Source: an uncultured bacterium
GTDB lineage: Bacteria > Patescibacteriota > Patescibacteriia > UBA1558 > GWA2-36-10
Reading direction: 5' to 3'
Assembly (NCBI GenBank): GCA_903876815.1
Contig: CAIRBL010000073.1
Coordinates: forward strand, 1-6,543
Length of the DNA: 6,543 nt
In this document: positions 1-5,046 of the stretch, one piece after another
Layout of the letters: every line of letters starts with the position of its first letter
How positions within the stretch are numbered: position 1 is the first letter of the stretch
Translations under genes and position numbers: made by a program
The notes under the pieces: model-generated
Seen by the model: the letters and a program-made list of their open reading frames with translations, nothing else
The model's database searches: none
What the model was told of the DNA's origin: nothing

Positions 1-1303
1 CATGGTCAATGGTATGATAAAAAATGGCATTGATAAAAATACTGCCCAAAAAATCTGGGAATTTATTATCCCCTTTGCCCGTTATGGTTTTAATCGTGCT
101 CACGCGGCTTGTTATGCCATGATCGCTTATCAAACAGCTTATTTAAAAGCTAATTTTCCTGCTGCTTTTATGGCCGCCTTACTTACTTCTGATCAAAATA
201 ATATTGATCGCGTGACTATCGAAATCAACGAATGTCGTAAAATGGGTTTAAGCGTGTTACAACCAGATATCAATGAAAGTTTCCCAACTTTTGGTGTGAT
301 CAATGATGGCCAAGATAATAAGATTCGCTTTGGTCTAAATGCCATCAAAAATGTAGGCCATCATATTGCCGAAATTATTGTAGAAGAAAGAAAACAAAAT
401 GGTAACTTTAAATCTTTGGAAGACTTTTTAAGCCGTATCAAAGATAAAGATTTAAACCGTAAATCTTTGGAAAGCTTGATTAAATGTGGCGCCTTGGATA
501 AATTCTTAAGTCGAGGTCAGGCTTTAGGTAATTTAGATAAAATGTTGGATTTTAATAAAAAAATTCAAAATGAAGCTAAAAGTGGCCAGAGCAATTTATT
601 TGCTGACTTGCCATTAAATACAACTGTTTTTTCTTTAAAATTAGACAACTATCCTGACATAGACACTAACAAAACTTTATCTTGGGAAAAAGAACTACTC
701 GGCCTTTATCTGAGCAACCATCCTTTCAAACAATATTTGCATTTACTCAAGGATAGTGTCACCAAACTAAAAGATGTCAAAAGAAATCAGAACCAACTCA
801 TAAAAGTAGCTGGCATTATTACCAACATTCAAAAAATAACCACTCAAAGTGGGAAGGCGATGTTTTTTGTGACCCTAGAAGACTCTACTGACAGTACTGA
901 ACTTTTAGTTTTTCCAAAAACCTTAGCTAATTCATTACACGTTTGGCAAGATGAAAATTTGGTTATAGTCAGCGGTAAAGTTTCTGATAAAGATGGTCAA
1001 GCAAAAATTTTGGTAGAAACCGCTAGTATTCTCAAAAATGAAACTATCCAACAATTAAGCGCCAAACAACTCTCGGATTACAAATTATGCTTAAATTTGC
1101 CAGCTGATTTTGATAAAGATAAAATGAAAGAATTCAAACAAATCCTTGACCAGCACCCTGGCTCAACGCCAGTGTACCTCCAAATCAATAATGGTAAAAT
1201 ACGCAAAATAAAGACTGACATAAAAGTTTTGCCAGATGAAAAACTAAAAAATAAAATTCTAGAATTTCTAAATAATGCAAATGCTTGGACACTAGACGAG
1301 TAA
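1..1303 (+). CDS. dnaE: DNA polymerase III subunit alpha, C-terminal part (5'-truncated by window edge)
   Basis: This is the catalytic subunit of the replicative DNA polymerase (family C), shown from the end of the fingers region to the C-terminus. The frame is open to the left edge, so the ATG at base 2 is an internal Met. In the 433 visible residues: the conserved block FARYGFNRAHAACYAMIAYQ (25-44) and its continuation through PDINES (88-93); a helix-hairpin-helix region, NAIKNVG onward (113-168); QSNLF (196-200), which fits the beta-clamp-binding pentapeptide; EKELLGLYLSNHPF (229-242); an OB-fold (about 266-345); and a C-terminal domain containing the usual HPGSTPVYL stretch (385-393). The catalytic aspartates and PHP domain lie upstream, outside the window. 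Length and order match ordinary bacterial DnaE, with no break seen. The frame ends at TAA, 39 bases before the next gene. Confidence 0.97.
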   Translation, partial: MVNGMIKNGIDKNTAQKIWEFIIPFARYGFNRAHAACYAMIAYQTAYLKANFPAAFMAALLTSDQNNIDRVTIEINECRKMGLSVLQPDINESFPTFGVINDGQDNKIRFGLNAIKNVGHHIAEIIVEERKQNGNFKSLEDFLSRIKDKDLNRKSLESLIKCGALDKFLSRGQALGNLDKMLDFNKKIQNEAKSGQSNLFADLPLNTTVFSLKLDNYPDIDTNKTLSWEKELLGLYLSNHPFKQYLHLLKDSVTKLKDVKRNQNQLIKVAGIITNIQKITTQSGKAMFFVTLEDSTDSTELLVFPKTLANSLHVWQDENLVIVSGKVSDKDGQAKILVETASILKNETIQQLSAKQLSDYKLCLNLPADFDKDKMKEFKQILDQHPGSTPVYLQINNGKIRKIKTDIKVLPDEKLKNKILEFLNNANAWTLDE

Positions 1304-1314
1304 TTCGCTATAAT
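1286..1314 (+). promoter_or_regulatory. Sigma-70-type promoter for the membrane protein gene
   Basis: The -35 TGGACA (1286-1291, 5 of 6 consensus) and -10 TATAAT (1309-1314, 6 of 6) are separated by 17 bases, with transcription expected near 1321. The -35 lies inside the last codons of dnaE and the -10 just after its stop, so the next gene can be transcribed independently. A second TATAAT at 1326-1331 sits closer to the start codon but has no matching -35. No terminator is visible between dnaE and the next gene. Confidence 0.72.
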
Positions 1315-1342
1315 TAAAGCAAAAGTATAATCAAAAAAAATT

Positions 1343-2464
1343 ATGAATGCTAAATACCAAAGTAAACAAAATGTTTATGGTAAAATTGTAGCCTTTTTTC
1401 TTATTGTAGTTATTGCTGCAATTTTTGTTATTTTTCACTTTGCGCTCGCCAAAGTCACTATCAATGTTTATAGCCAATTATCAGACACAGAATACAGCGC
1501 ACTGATAGAAATGCGTTCAGAAAACAGTCAAGACATTAAAGATGACAATATTTTAGGAAAATTTTTAAACAAAGAAATAGAATTAGCAGTCTCAGTGCCC
1601 AGCGAAACAACTTATCAAACTAGCACCAAAGCTGGCGGCTATGTCAAACTGATTAATAATTATTCTCAAAGTCAAACTTTAGTAGCCAACACTCGCCTAC
1701 TTACAGCTGACAAAAAATTATATCGTCTCAAAGAAAAAGTAGTCGTGCCTGCTGGACAAAGCCTAGAGACTTGGGCAGAAGCAGATTCAGAAGGCGCAGA
1801 ATTTGAAAGCCCAGCTACAAAAATGATTATCCCCGGACTATGGGAAGGTCTACAAGATAAAATCTATGCTGAAAGTCAAGGTATGTTCTTAAAAAGCGAG
1901 CCAAGTTTTCAAGTCACTGAAACAACTTTAGCTGCTGCTAAAGAAAAAATAAAAACCGAGGCTATAGCTGCTGCTTTAGGTGAATTTAATGCAATTCTAG
2001 CTGATAATTTAAAATTGGACGAAAGCCGTCTATTTATTTCCACTGAAAATATAGAATCATCCGCTTTGGGTGAAATCAATAAAGAAACTAGCCTAAAACA
2101 AAAAGTCAAAATTTATGGTCTAGTTTTTGATGAAAAAAAATTAATGGACATTAGTAAAGATAAACTGAACAAACAATTACCAAGCACCAGCAAATTAGTA
2201 GAAATTTTACCAGAAACCTTTAGCTATAAAATTTTAGAAACTGACCAAGAAAAAGAACAGGCAGTGATTGAAACAAAACTAAAAGCTAAAGTGAGCTCTA
2301 ACCAACATTTATTAGAAATAGACAAAGACCAGCTGATTGGTAAAACTAGCGAAGAAATCAATCAATATTTAAATCAATTTAATATCAATGAAGCTGAGGT
2401 GAAATTTTTCCCCTTCTGGGTCAAAAAAGTACCGAAGTTTAAAGATCATATAATTATAGAATAG
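1343..2464 (+). CDS. Single-pass membrane protein with baseplate-J-like extracytoplasmic region, function unknown
   Basis: The 373 residues start with a short basic N-terminus (MNAKYQSKQNVYGK). One strong hydrophobic segment (about 14-37) follows, read as an uncleaved signal anchor that places the rest outside the membrane. Residues 99-178 carry the pattern seen in baseplate-J/gp47-like proteins of Patescibacteria: GGYVKLINNYSQSQTLVANT, then a TRLLTADKKLYRLK strand, VVVPAGQS and AEADSEGAEF. Residues 195-215 are a likely Ala/Lys-rich helix. The C-terminal part (about 328-368) reads as a small alpha/beta unit, IGKTSEEINQYLNQ followed by VKFFPFWVKKVPK. The family assignment rests on remembered motif similarity and is moderate. 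It is not evidence for a phage tail, since no other tail genes are nearby. No Shine-Dalgarno is visible before the ATG. A surface or envelope role is an inference; substrate and partners are unknown. Confidence 0.85.
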   Translation: MNAKYQSKQNVYGKIVAFFLIVVIAAIFVIFHFALAKVTINVYSQLSDTEYSALIEMRSENSQDIKDDNILGKFLNKEIELAVSVPSETTYQTSTKAGGYVKLINNYSQSQTLVANTRLLTADKKLYRLKEKVVVPAGQSLETWAEADSEGAEFESPATKMIIPGLWEGLQDKIYAESQGMFLKSEPSFQVTETTLAAAKEKIKTEAIAAALGEFNAILADNLKLDESRLFISTENIESSALGEINKETSLKQKVKIYGLVFDEKKLMDISKDKLNKQLPSTSKLVEILPETFSYKILETDQEKEQAVIETKLKAKVSSNQHLLEIDKDQLIGKTSEEINQYLNQFNINEAEVKFFPFWVKKVPKFKDHIIIE

Positions 2465-2474
2465 AGACTCTCAT

Positions 2475-2536
2475 GTTCGAGCTTGTCGAGAACCTAAGTT
2501 ATAAACTACTTCTCGATTCACTACGTTCACTCGAAG
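2475..2536. repeat. REP-like compound palindrome
   Basis: Just past the membrane-protein stop there are nested inverted repeats. TCGAGAA (2486-2492) pairs with TTCTCGA (2510-2516), enclosing AGTT-ATA-AACT (2497-2507). An outer pair TTCGAG (2476-2481) / CTCGAA (2530-2535) can close around it. The segment also has TTCACT twice (2517-2522 and 2526-2531). The wording resembles short intergenic REP-type palindromes (for example GAGCTTGTCGA cores) known from many bacterial genomes. No T-run follows, so it is not itself a simple terminator. Whether it is repeated in this genome cannot be seen from one window. Confidence 0.5.
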
Positions 2537-2544
2537 ACAAATTT

Positions 2545-2581
2545 AAAAATCTCGTAAGCATAGTACTCACGAGATTTTTTT
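2545..2581 (+). terminator. Intrinsic terminator after the membrane protein gene, possibly bidirectional
   Basis: AAAAATCTCGT (2545-2555) pairs with ACGAGATTTTT (2569-2579) as an 11-bp stem around a 13-base loop, with a run of seven T ending at 2581. The A-run on the left side means the minus strand also reads as a hairpin followed by T-rich sequence, so it could stop transcription from both directions. It closes the transcription unit containing the 1343-2464 gene. Confidence 0.85.
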
Positions 2582-2593
2582 ATGATTCACAGC

Positions 2594-2622
2594 TTGACAA
2601 AAATCTTAATATATAAGATATT
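2594..2622 (+). promoter_or_regulatory. Promoter of the small membrane protein gene, with overlapping dyads
   Basis: A perfect -35 TTGACA (2594-2599) is followed after 17 bases by GATATT (2617-2622, 4 of 6 to TATAAT), giving a start near 2629. The spacer and -10 carry two overlapping dyads: ATCTTA (2603-2608) / TAAGAT (2614-2619), and TTAATA (2606-2611) / TATTAA (2619-2624). They could form an operator, but in sequence this AT-rich such dyads also arise by chance. Confidence 0.55.
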
Positions 2623-2631
2623 AATATAAAT

Positions 2632-2650
2632 TCGCACAAAGTCGCACAAA
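2632..2650 (+). repeat. Tandem direct repeat TCGCACAAA x2 in the 5' leader
   Basis: TCGCACAAA occurs at 2632-2640 and again at 2642-2650, one base apart (10-base period). It lies between the predicted transcription start and the ribosome-binding site. The 10-base period places both copies on the same face of the helix, which would suit a DNA-binding protein; this is inference. The repeat marks where base composition changes from AT-rich to mixed. Confidence 0.6.
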
Positions 2651-2656
2651 ACCACC

Positions 2657-2661
2657 GGAGG
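2657..2661 (+). promoter_or_regulatory. Strong Shine-Dalgarno site GGAGG
   Basis: GGAGG lies five bases before the ATG at 2667 and fixes that start codon. It is the only clear Shine-Dalgarno site in the window. The starts at 1343, 3276, 5047 and 6521 are preceded by A/T-rich sequence without one. Confidence 0.85.
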
Positions 2662-2666
2662 ATCCC

Positions 2667-2993
2667 ATGGAAGCGCTCGCCACCCTTTTTGATGCCATAA
2701 CGAGCATCGCCACTGTGTTGGGTGCTTGGCTGGTAATGCGTGTCTGCCTCACCACAAAGGAAACCCCATTCAACCACCCCACTAACTTCGACAAACTCAC
2801 CGTCACATTCTTCTTCATCGCACGTTACGGACTGACGCTCATTCCAATGACTACGATGAATGCACAACACGCCACACCACTCGGACATTTCGTCAGCGCC
2901 ATCGCAACAATTGCCTTGACGACTTACAATTTCCAACAATGGATGCAGTTCATGCGATATGAACGCGCCCGCAAGGCAGTCGGACTCGCATAG
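2667..2993 (+). CDS. Small hydrophobic membrane protein, unrecognised, probably horizontally acquired
   Basis: I do not recognise this 108-residue protein. Two segments look membrane-spanning, about 7-27 (LFDAITSIATVLGAWLVMRV) and 75-94 (FVSAIATIALTTYNFQQWMQ). A third candidate, about 44-62 (LTVTFFFIARYGLTLIPM), contains an Arg. The tail is basic (RYERARKAVGLA). Size, up to three spans and a charged C-terminus would be compatible with a class I phage holin, but no lysis genes are adjacent and nothing proves it; a toxin or other small inner-membrane protein is equally possible. The coding reading is supported by the GGAGG site, strong use of C-ending codons (ATC, TTC, AAC, GCC, CTC), CGN arginine codons, and a terminator 25 bases after the TAG. 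Both G+C and codon choice differ sharply from the flanking genes, which suggests transfer. Confidence 0.75.
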   Translation: MEALATLFDAITSIATVLGAWLVMRVCLTTKETPFNHPTNFDKLTVTFFFIARYGLTLIPMTTMNAQHATPLGHFVSAIATIALTTYNFQQWMQFMRYERARKAVGLA

Positions 2994-3017
2994 CTCATCA
3001 CCCTCGCACCTTCAACT

Positions 3018-3053
3018 AGCTCCCGCCATACCGTGCGCGGGAGCTTTCTTTTT
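3018..3053 (+). terminator. GC-rich intrinsic terminator of the small membrane protein gene
   Basis: AGCTCCCGC (3018-3026) pairs perfectly with GCGGGAGCT (3037-3045) over a 10-base loop, followed by TTTCTTTTT. The stem is GC-rich, unlike the AT-rich stem of the terminator at 2545-2581, in keeping with a different origin. Its T-tract runs directly into the -35 box of the thrS promoter. Confidence 0.9.
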
Positions 3054-3080
3054 GACTATTTTTTAGCTTTTCGCTATACT
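3052..3080 (+). promoter_or_regulatory. Promoter of the thrS T-box leader
   Basis: The -35 TTGACT (3052-3057, 5 of 6) and -10 TATACT (3075-3080, 5 of 6) are separated by 17 bases. The predicted transcription start is near 3087, immediately before the first pairing element of the leader. Apart from the TGGACA/TATAAT pair at 1286-1314, it is the best-matching promoter in the window. Confidence 0.78.
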
Positions 3081-3086
3081 ACATAA

Positions 3087-3248
3087 GCTGTATCAATGAT
3101 TGGAATAGCTACCAACTATTCTACCATCTGGTATTCTGCCTTTGGCGGAGCTAAATTAAAACAGTCAATCAAATAAATTAAGTATAATATTGGGTGGAAC
3201 CATCCTGACAACCCAGGGTCCCAAGGCATAGTCTGTCTTGGTTTTTTT
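3087..3248 (+). promoter_or_regulatory. T-box riboswitch (transcriptional, threonine), compact form
   Basis: The leader contains TGGGTGGAACC (3191-3201), matching the T-box core. The antiterminator folds exactly: helix A1 TTGGG (3190-3194) / CCCAA (3220-3224); the seven-base bulge TGGAACC (3195-3201), whose TGGA would pair with an uncharged tRNA end UCCA; and helix A2 ATCCTG (3202-3207) / CAGGGT (3214-3219). The competing terminator uses bases 3221-3224 of A1. Upstream, GTATC (3090-3094) / GGTAT (3130-3134) and GAATAG (3103-3108) / CTATTC (3116-3121) make a short Stem I, leaving TACCATCT on the 3' side of the internal loop. This contains ACC (3123-3125), a Thr codon. A second hairpin, TCTGCC (3135-3140) / GGCGGA (3144-3149), may be Stem III. 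Uncharged tRNA-Thr should permit read-through into thrS. The T-box is near certain; the Stem I model is tentative. Confidence 0.9.
3221..3248 (+). terminator. Attenuator terminator of the T-box
   Basis: CCAAGGCA (3221-3228) pairs with TGTCTTGG (3234-3241), with one G-U pair and a five-base loop, followed by seven T (3242-3248). Its 5' arm overlaps the 3' arm of antiterminator helix A1, so the two structures exclude each other. This is the expected switch of a transcriptional T-box. The stop lies 27 bases before the thrS ATG. Confidence 0.9.
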
Positions 3249-3275
3249 AATCTAAATATTATAATCAAAAATTTT

Positions 3276-5027
3276 ATGGAAGAAGCAAAAATATTTAAAA
3301 TTCGCCACTCACTTGCTCATATTTTGGCGATGGCCGTGTTAGAAAAATTCCCTGACGCCAAACTTGGCGTTGGTCCAGTCATCGATAATGGTTTTTATTA
3401 TGACTTTAGTTTAAGCAAAAAATTATCTGATGAAGATTTACCAGACTTAGAAGCACGCATGAAAAAAATCGTGCAAGCAAAAATTAATTTCACTAAAACC
3501 ATTACCACAAGAAACGAAGCTCTCAAAGAAGTAGAGAAAAATCAACAAAATTTTAAAACTGAATTAATAAATGATTTGCCAATTGAGGAAGAGTTAAGTT
3601 TTTATCAATCTGGAAATTTTAAAGATCTTTGTCGTGGACCACATGTAGAAAATAGTGCGGAAATTGATCCAGAGGCTTTTTGTTTGACCCAAACTGCTGG
3701 CGCTTATTGGCGTGGTGACGAAAAACGTGAAATGCTTGTGCGTATTTATGGACTGGCTTTTGAAACTGCCAAAGAGTTAGCTGATTATAAACAAATGCTT
3801 GAAGAAGCCAAAAAGCGTGATCATCGACTTTTAGGCAAACAGCTAGACTTATTTACTTTTTCTGAACTAGTTGGCCCTGGTTTACCACTTTGGACACCAA
3901 AAGGTACAACTTTACGTCAAGAGTTAGATGCTTTTATTTGGCAACTACGTTCTCAATATGATTACCAAAAAGTAACCATACCTCACATCACAAAAAAAGG
4001 TTTGTATGAAATCAGCGGCCACTTACAAAAATATGGCGATGACTTGTTTAAAATCAAAACTCGCGAAGATCACGAATTTGTGATGAAGCCGATGAACTGT
4101 CCACATCACACGCAAATTTATAATCACTTACCACGTAGCTATCGCGATTTACCACAACGCTATGCCGAAACTACTATGGTTTATCGTGATGAACAAAGTG
4201 GTGAATTATCTGGTTTAGCCAGGGTACTTTCTATTACTCAAGATGATGCTCATGTTTTTTGTCGAGAAAATCAAGTCAAAGATGAAGTATTAAAAATTGT
4301 TAATATCATTAAAACTTTTTACCAAACATTTAATTTTGATTTGAAAATTCGCCTTTCTTTGCATGATCCAGAACATTTTGAAAAATATCTAGGCACTAAA
4401 GATCTTTGGCAAAAAACTGAAAATAATTTAAGAGAATTATTAAAAGAGTCAAATTTAGATTTTAGCGAAGGCATTGGTGAAGCCGCTTTTTATGGACCAA
4501 AAATAGACTTTATGGCCAATGATTCTTTGGGACGTCAATGGCAAGTAGCTACTATCCAGCTTGACCGCAATTTACCAGAACGTTTTGATCTATATTGTAT
4601 CAATGAAAAAAGTGAGCAAGAACGTATCGTGATGATTCACGCTGCTATCACAGGATCTTTAGAAAGATTTTCTGCAGTTTTGATAGAACACTTGGCTGGC
4701 GACTTTCCACTTTGGCTAGCTCCGGTGCAAATAAAAATTTTAACAGTCAGTGAAAATCATGTTGAGTTTGCCAAGAATTTAGCCACGGAATTTAAAAACC
4801 AAAATTTAAGAGCAGAAATCGATGACTCAAATGAAACTTTAGGCAATAAAATCCGCAAAAATTCTGCGGAAAAAATTCCTTACACTTTAGTTATTGGTGA
4901 CAAAGAAATTGCCTCTGCTGATTTGGCTATTCGTGTTCGTGGACAAAAAGATTTATTAAATATTAGTAAAGAAGAATTTATCAAACTTGCAAAAACAAAA
5001 ATCCAAAATCGTGAATTAAGCTTATAA
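3276..5027 (+). CDS. thrS: Threonine--tRNA ligase lacking the TGS domain
   Basis: This class II synthetase activates threonine with ATP and charges tRNA-Thr in the cytoplasm. At 583 residues it is shorter than the usual roughly 640, because it starts directly in the second N-terminal (editing) domain. The editing/SAD region shows HSLAH (11-15) and CRGPH (119-123), the metal-site-like His/Cys residues of the proofreading centre. The catalytic core has MKPMNCPHH (270-278), motif 2 YRDE (303-306), TQDDAHVFC (321-329) and motif 3 GSLERF (460-465). The zinc ligands are then C275, H326 and H455. The anticodon-binding domain starts at LAPVQIKI (481-488) and includes NETLGNKIRKNSAEKIPYTL (519-538). 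The usual IHRAI is IHAAI here, and CPGH is CPHH. The attenuator ends just upstream, so a longer N-terminus carrying TGS is not hidden. No Shine-Dalgarno site is visible. Expression should be under the T-box. Confidence 0.97.
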   Translation: MEEAKIFKIRHSLAHILAMAVLEKFPDAKLGVGPVIDNGFYYDFSLSKKLSDEDLPDLEARMKKIVQAKINFTKTITTRNEALKEVEKNQQNFKTELINDLPIEEELSFYQSGNFKDLCRGPHVENSAEIDPEAFCLTQTAGAYWRGDEKREMLVRIYGLAFETAKELADYKQMLEEAKKRDHRLLGKQLDLFTFSELVGPGLPLWTPKGTTLRQELDAFIWQLRSQYDYQKVTIPHITKKGLYEISGHLQKYGDDLFKIKTREDHEFVMKPMNCPHHTQIYNHLPRSYRDLPQRYAETTMVYRDEQSGELSGLARVLSITQDDAHVFCRENQVKDEVLKIVNIIKTFYQTFNFDLKIRLSLHDPEHFEKYLGTKDLWQKTENNLRELLKESNLDFSEGIGEAAFYGPKIDFMANDSLGRQWQVATIQLDRNLPERFDLYCINEKSEQERIVMIHAAITGSLERFSAVLIEHLAGDFPLWLAPVQIKILTVSENHVEFAKNLATEFKNQNLRAEIDDSNETLGNKIRKNSAEKIPYTLVIGDKEIASADLAIRVRGQKDLLNISKEEFIKLAKTKIQNRELSL

Positions 5028-5046
5028 ACATTAATTAATAAATCTC

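Larger units (their letters stand above)
2594..3053 (+). other. Compositionally foreign, self-contained expression unit (promoter, gene, terminator)
   Basis: Between the terminator at 2545-2581 and the thrS promoter lies a unit with its own promoter (2594-2622), Shine-Dalgarno site, single gene and terminator. A hand count over 2701-2940 gives 121 G+C of 240 (about 50%), against 30-35% in sampled 60-base lines of thrS. It has the layout of a phage 'moron' or other single-gene cargo insertion. No insertion-sequence ends, integrase, tRNA target or target-site duplication could be found, so the exact borders are not fixed. The AT-rich promoter part may be host sequence. Confidence 0.5.

Noticed and set aside
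2..4. ATG at base 2 as the start of dnaE
   Set aside because: The residues that follow belong to the middle to C-terminal part of DnaE, so this is an internal Met of a gene entering from the left.
1909..2109. 66-codon minus-strand frame inside the membrane protein gene
   Set aside because: It is the antisense shadow of a well-supported coding region, with no start signals of its own.
2660..2670. Adjacent GGATCC and CCATGG sites at the small gene's start, as in cloning vectors
   Set aside because: Nothing else resembles a vector, and another GGATCC occurs inside the guaB-like gene. Both sites can arise by chance from a GGAGG-to-ATGG context. It is still a reason to check read coverage.
2580..2939. 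119-codon open frame on the minus strand across the foreign unit
   Set aside because: The plus-strand frame has a promoter, GGAGG site, biased codon use and a downstream terminator. The minus frame has none of these, is unusually rich in Cys and Trp, and starts without a ribosome site, so it is a shadow. The overlapping minus frame at 2621-2818 is rejected for the same reason.
3111..3113. ACC in the 7-base hairpin loop as the T-box specifier
   Set aside because: It also reads Thr, but specifiers lie on the 3' side of an internal loop of Stem I, which favours ACC at 3123-3125. It is kept only as a less likely alternative.
3183..3188. TATAAT inside the T-box leader as a promoter
   Set aside because: No -35 lies at a suitable distance, and a start there would remove the antiterminator. 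It falls in an AT-rich linker and is probably chance.
5021..5046. Separate promoter for the guaB-like gene (TATAAA at 5023-5028)
   Set aside because: No acceptable -35 is present, and the 19-base gap to thrS fits cotranscription.
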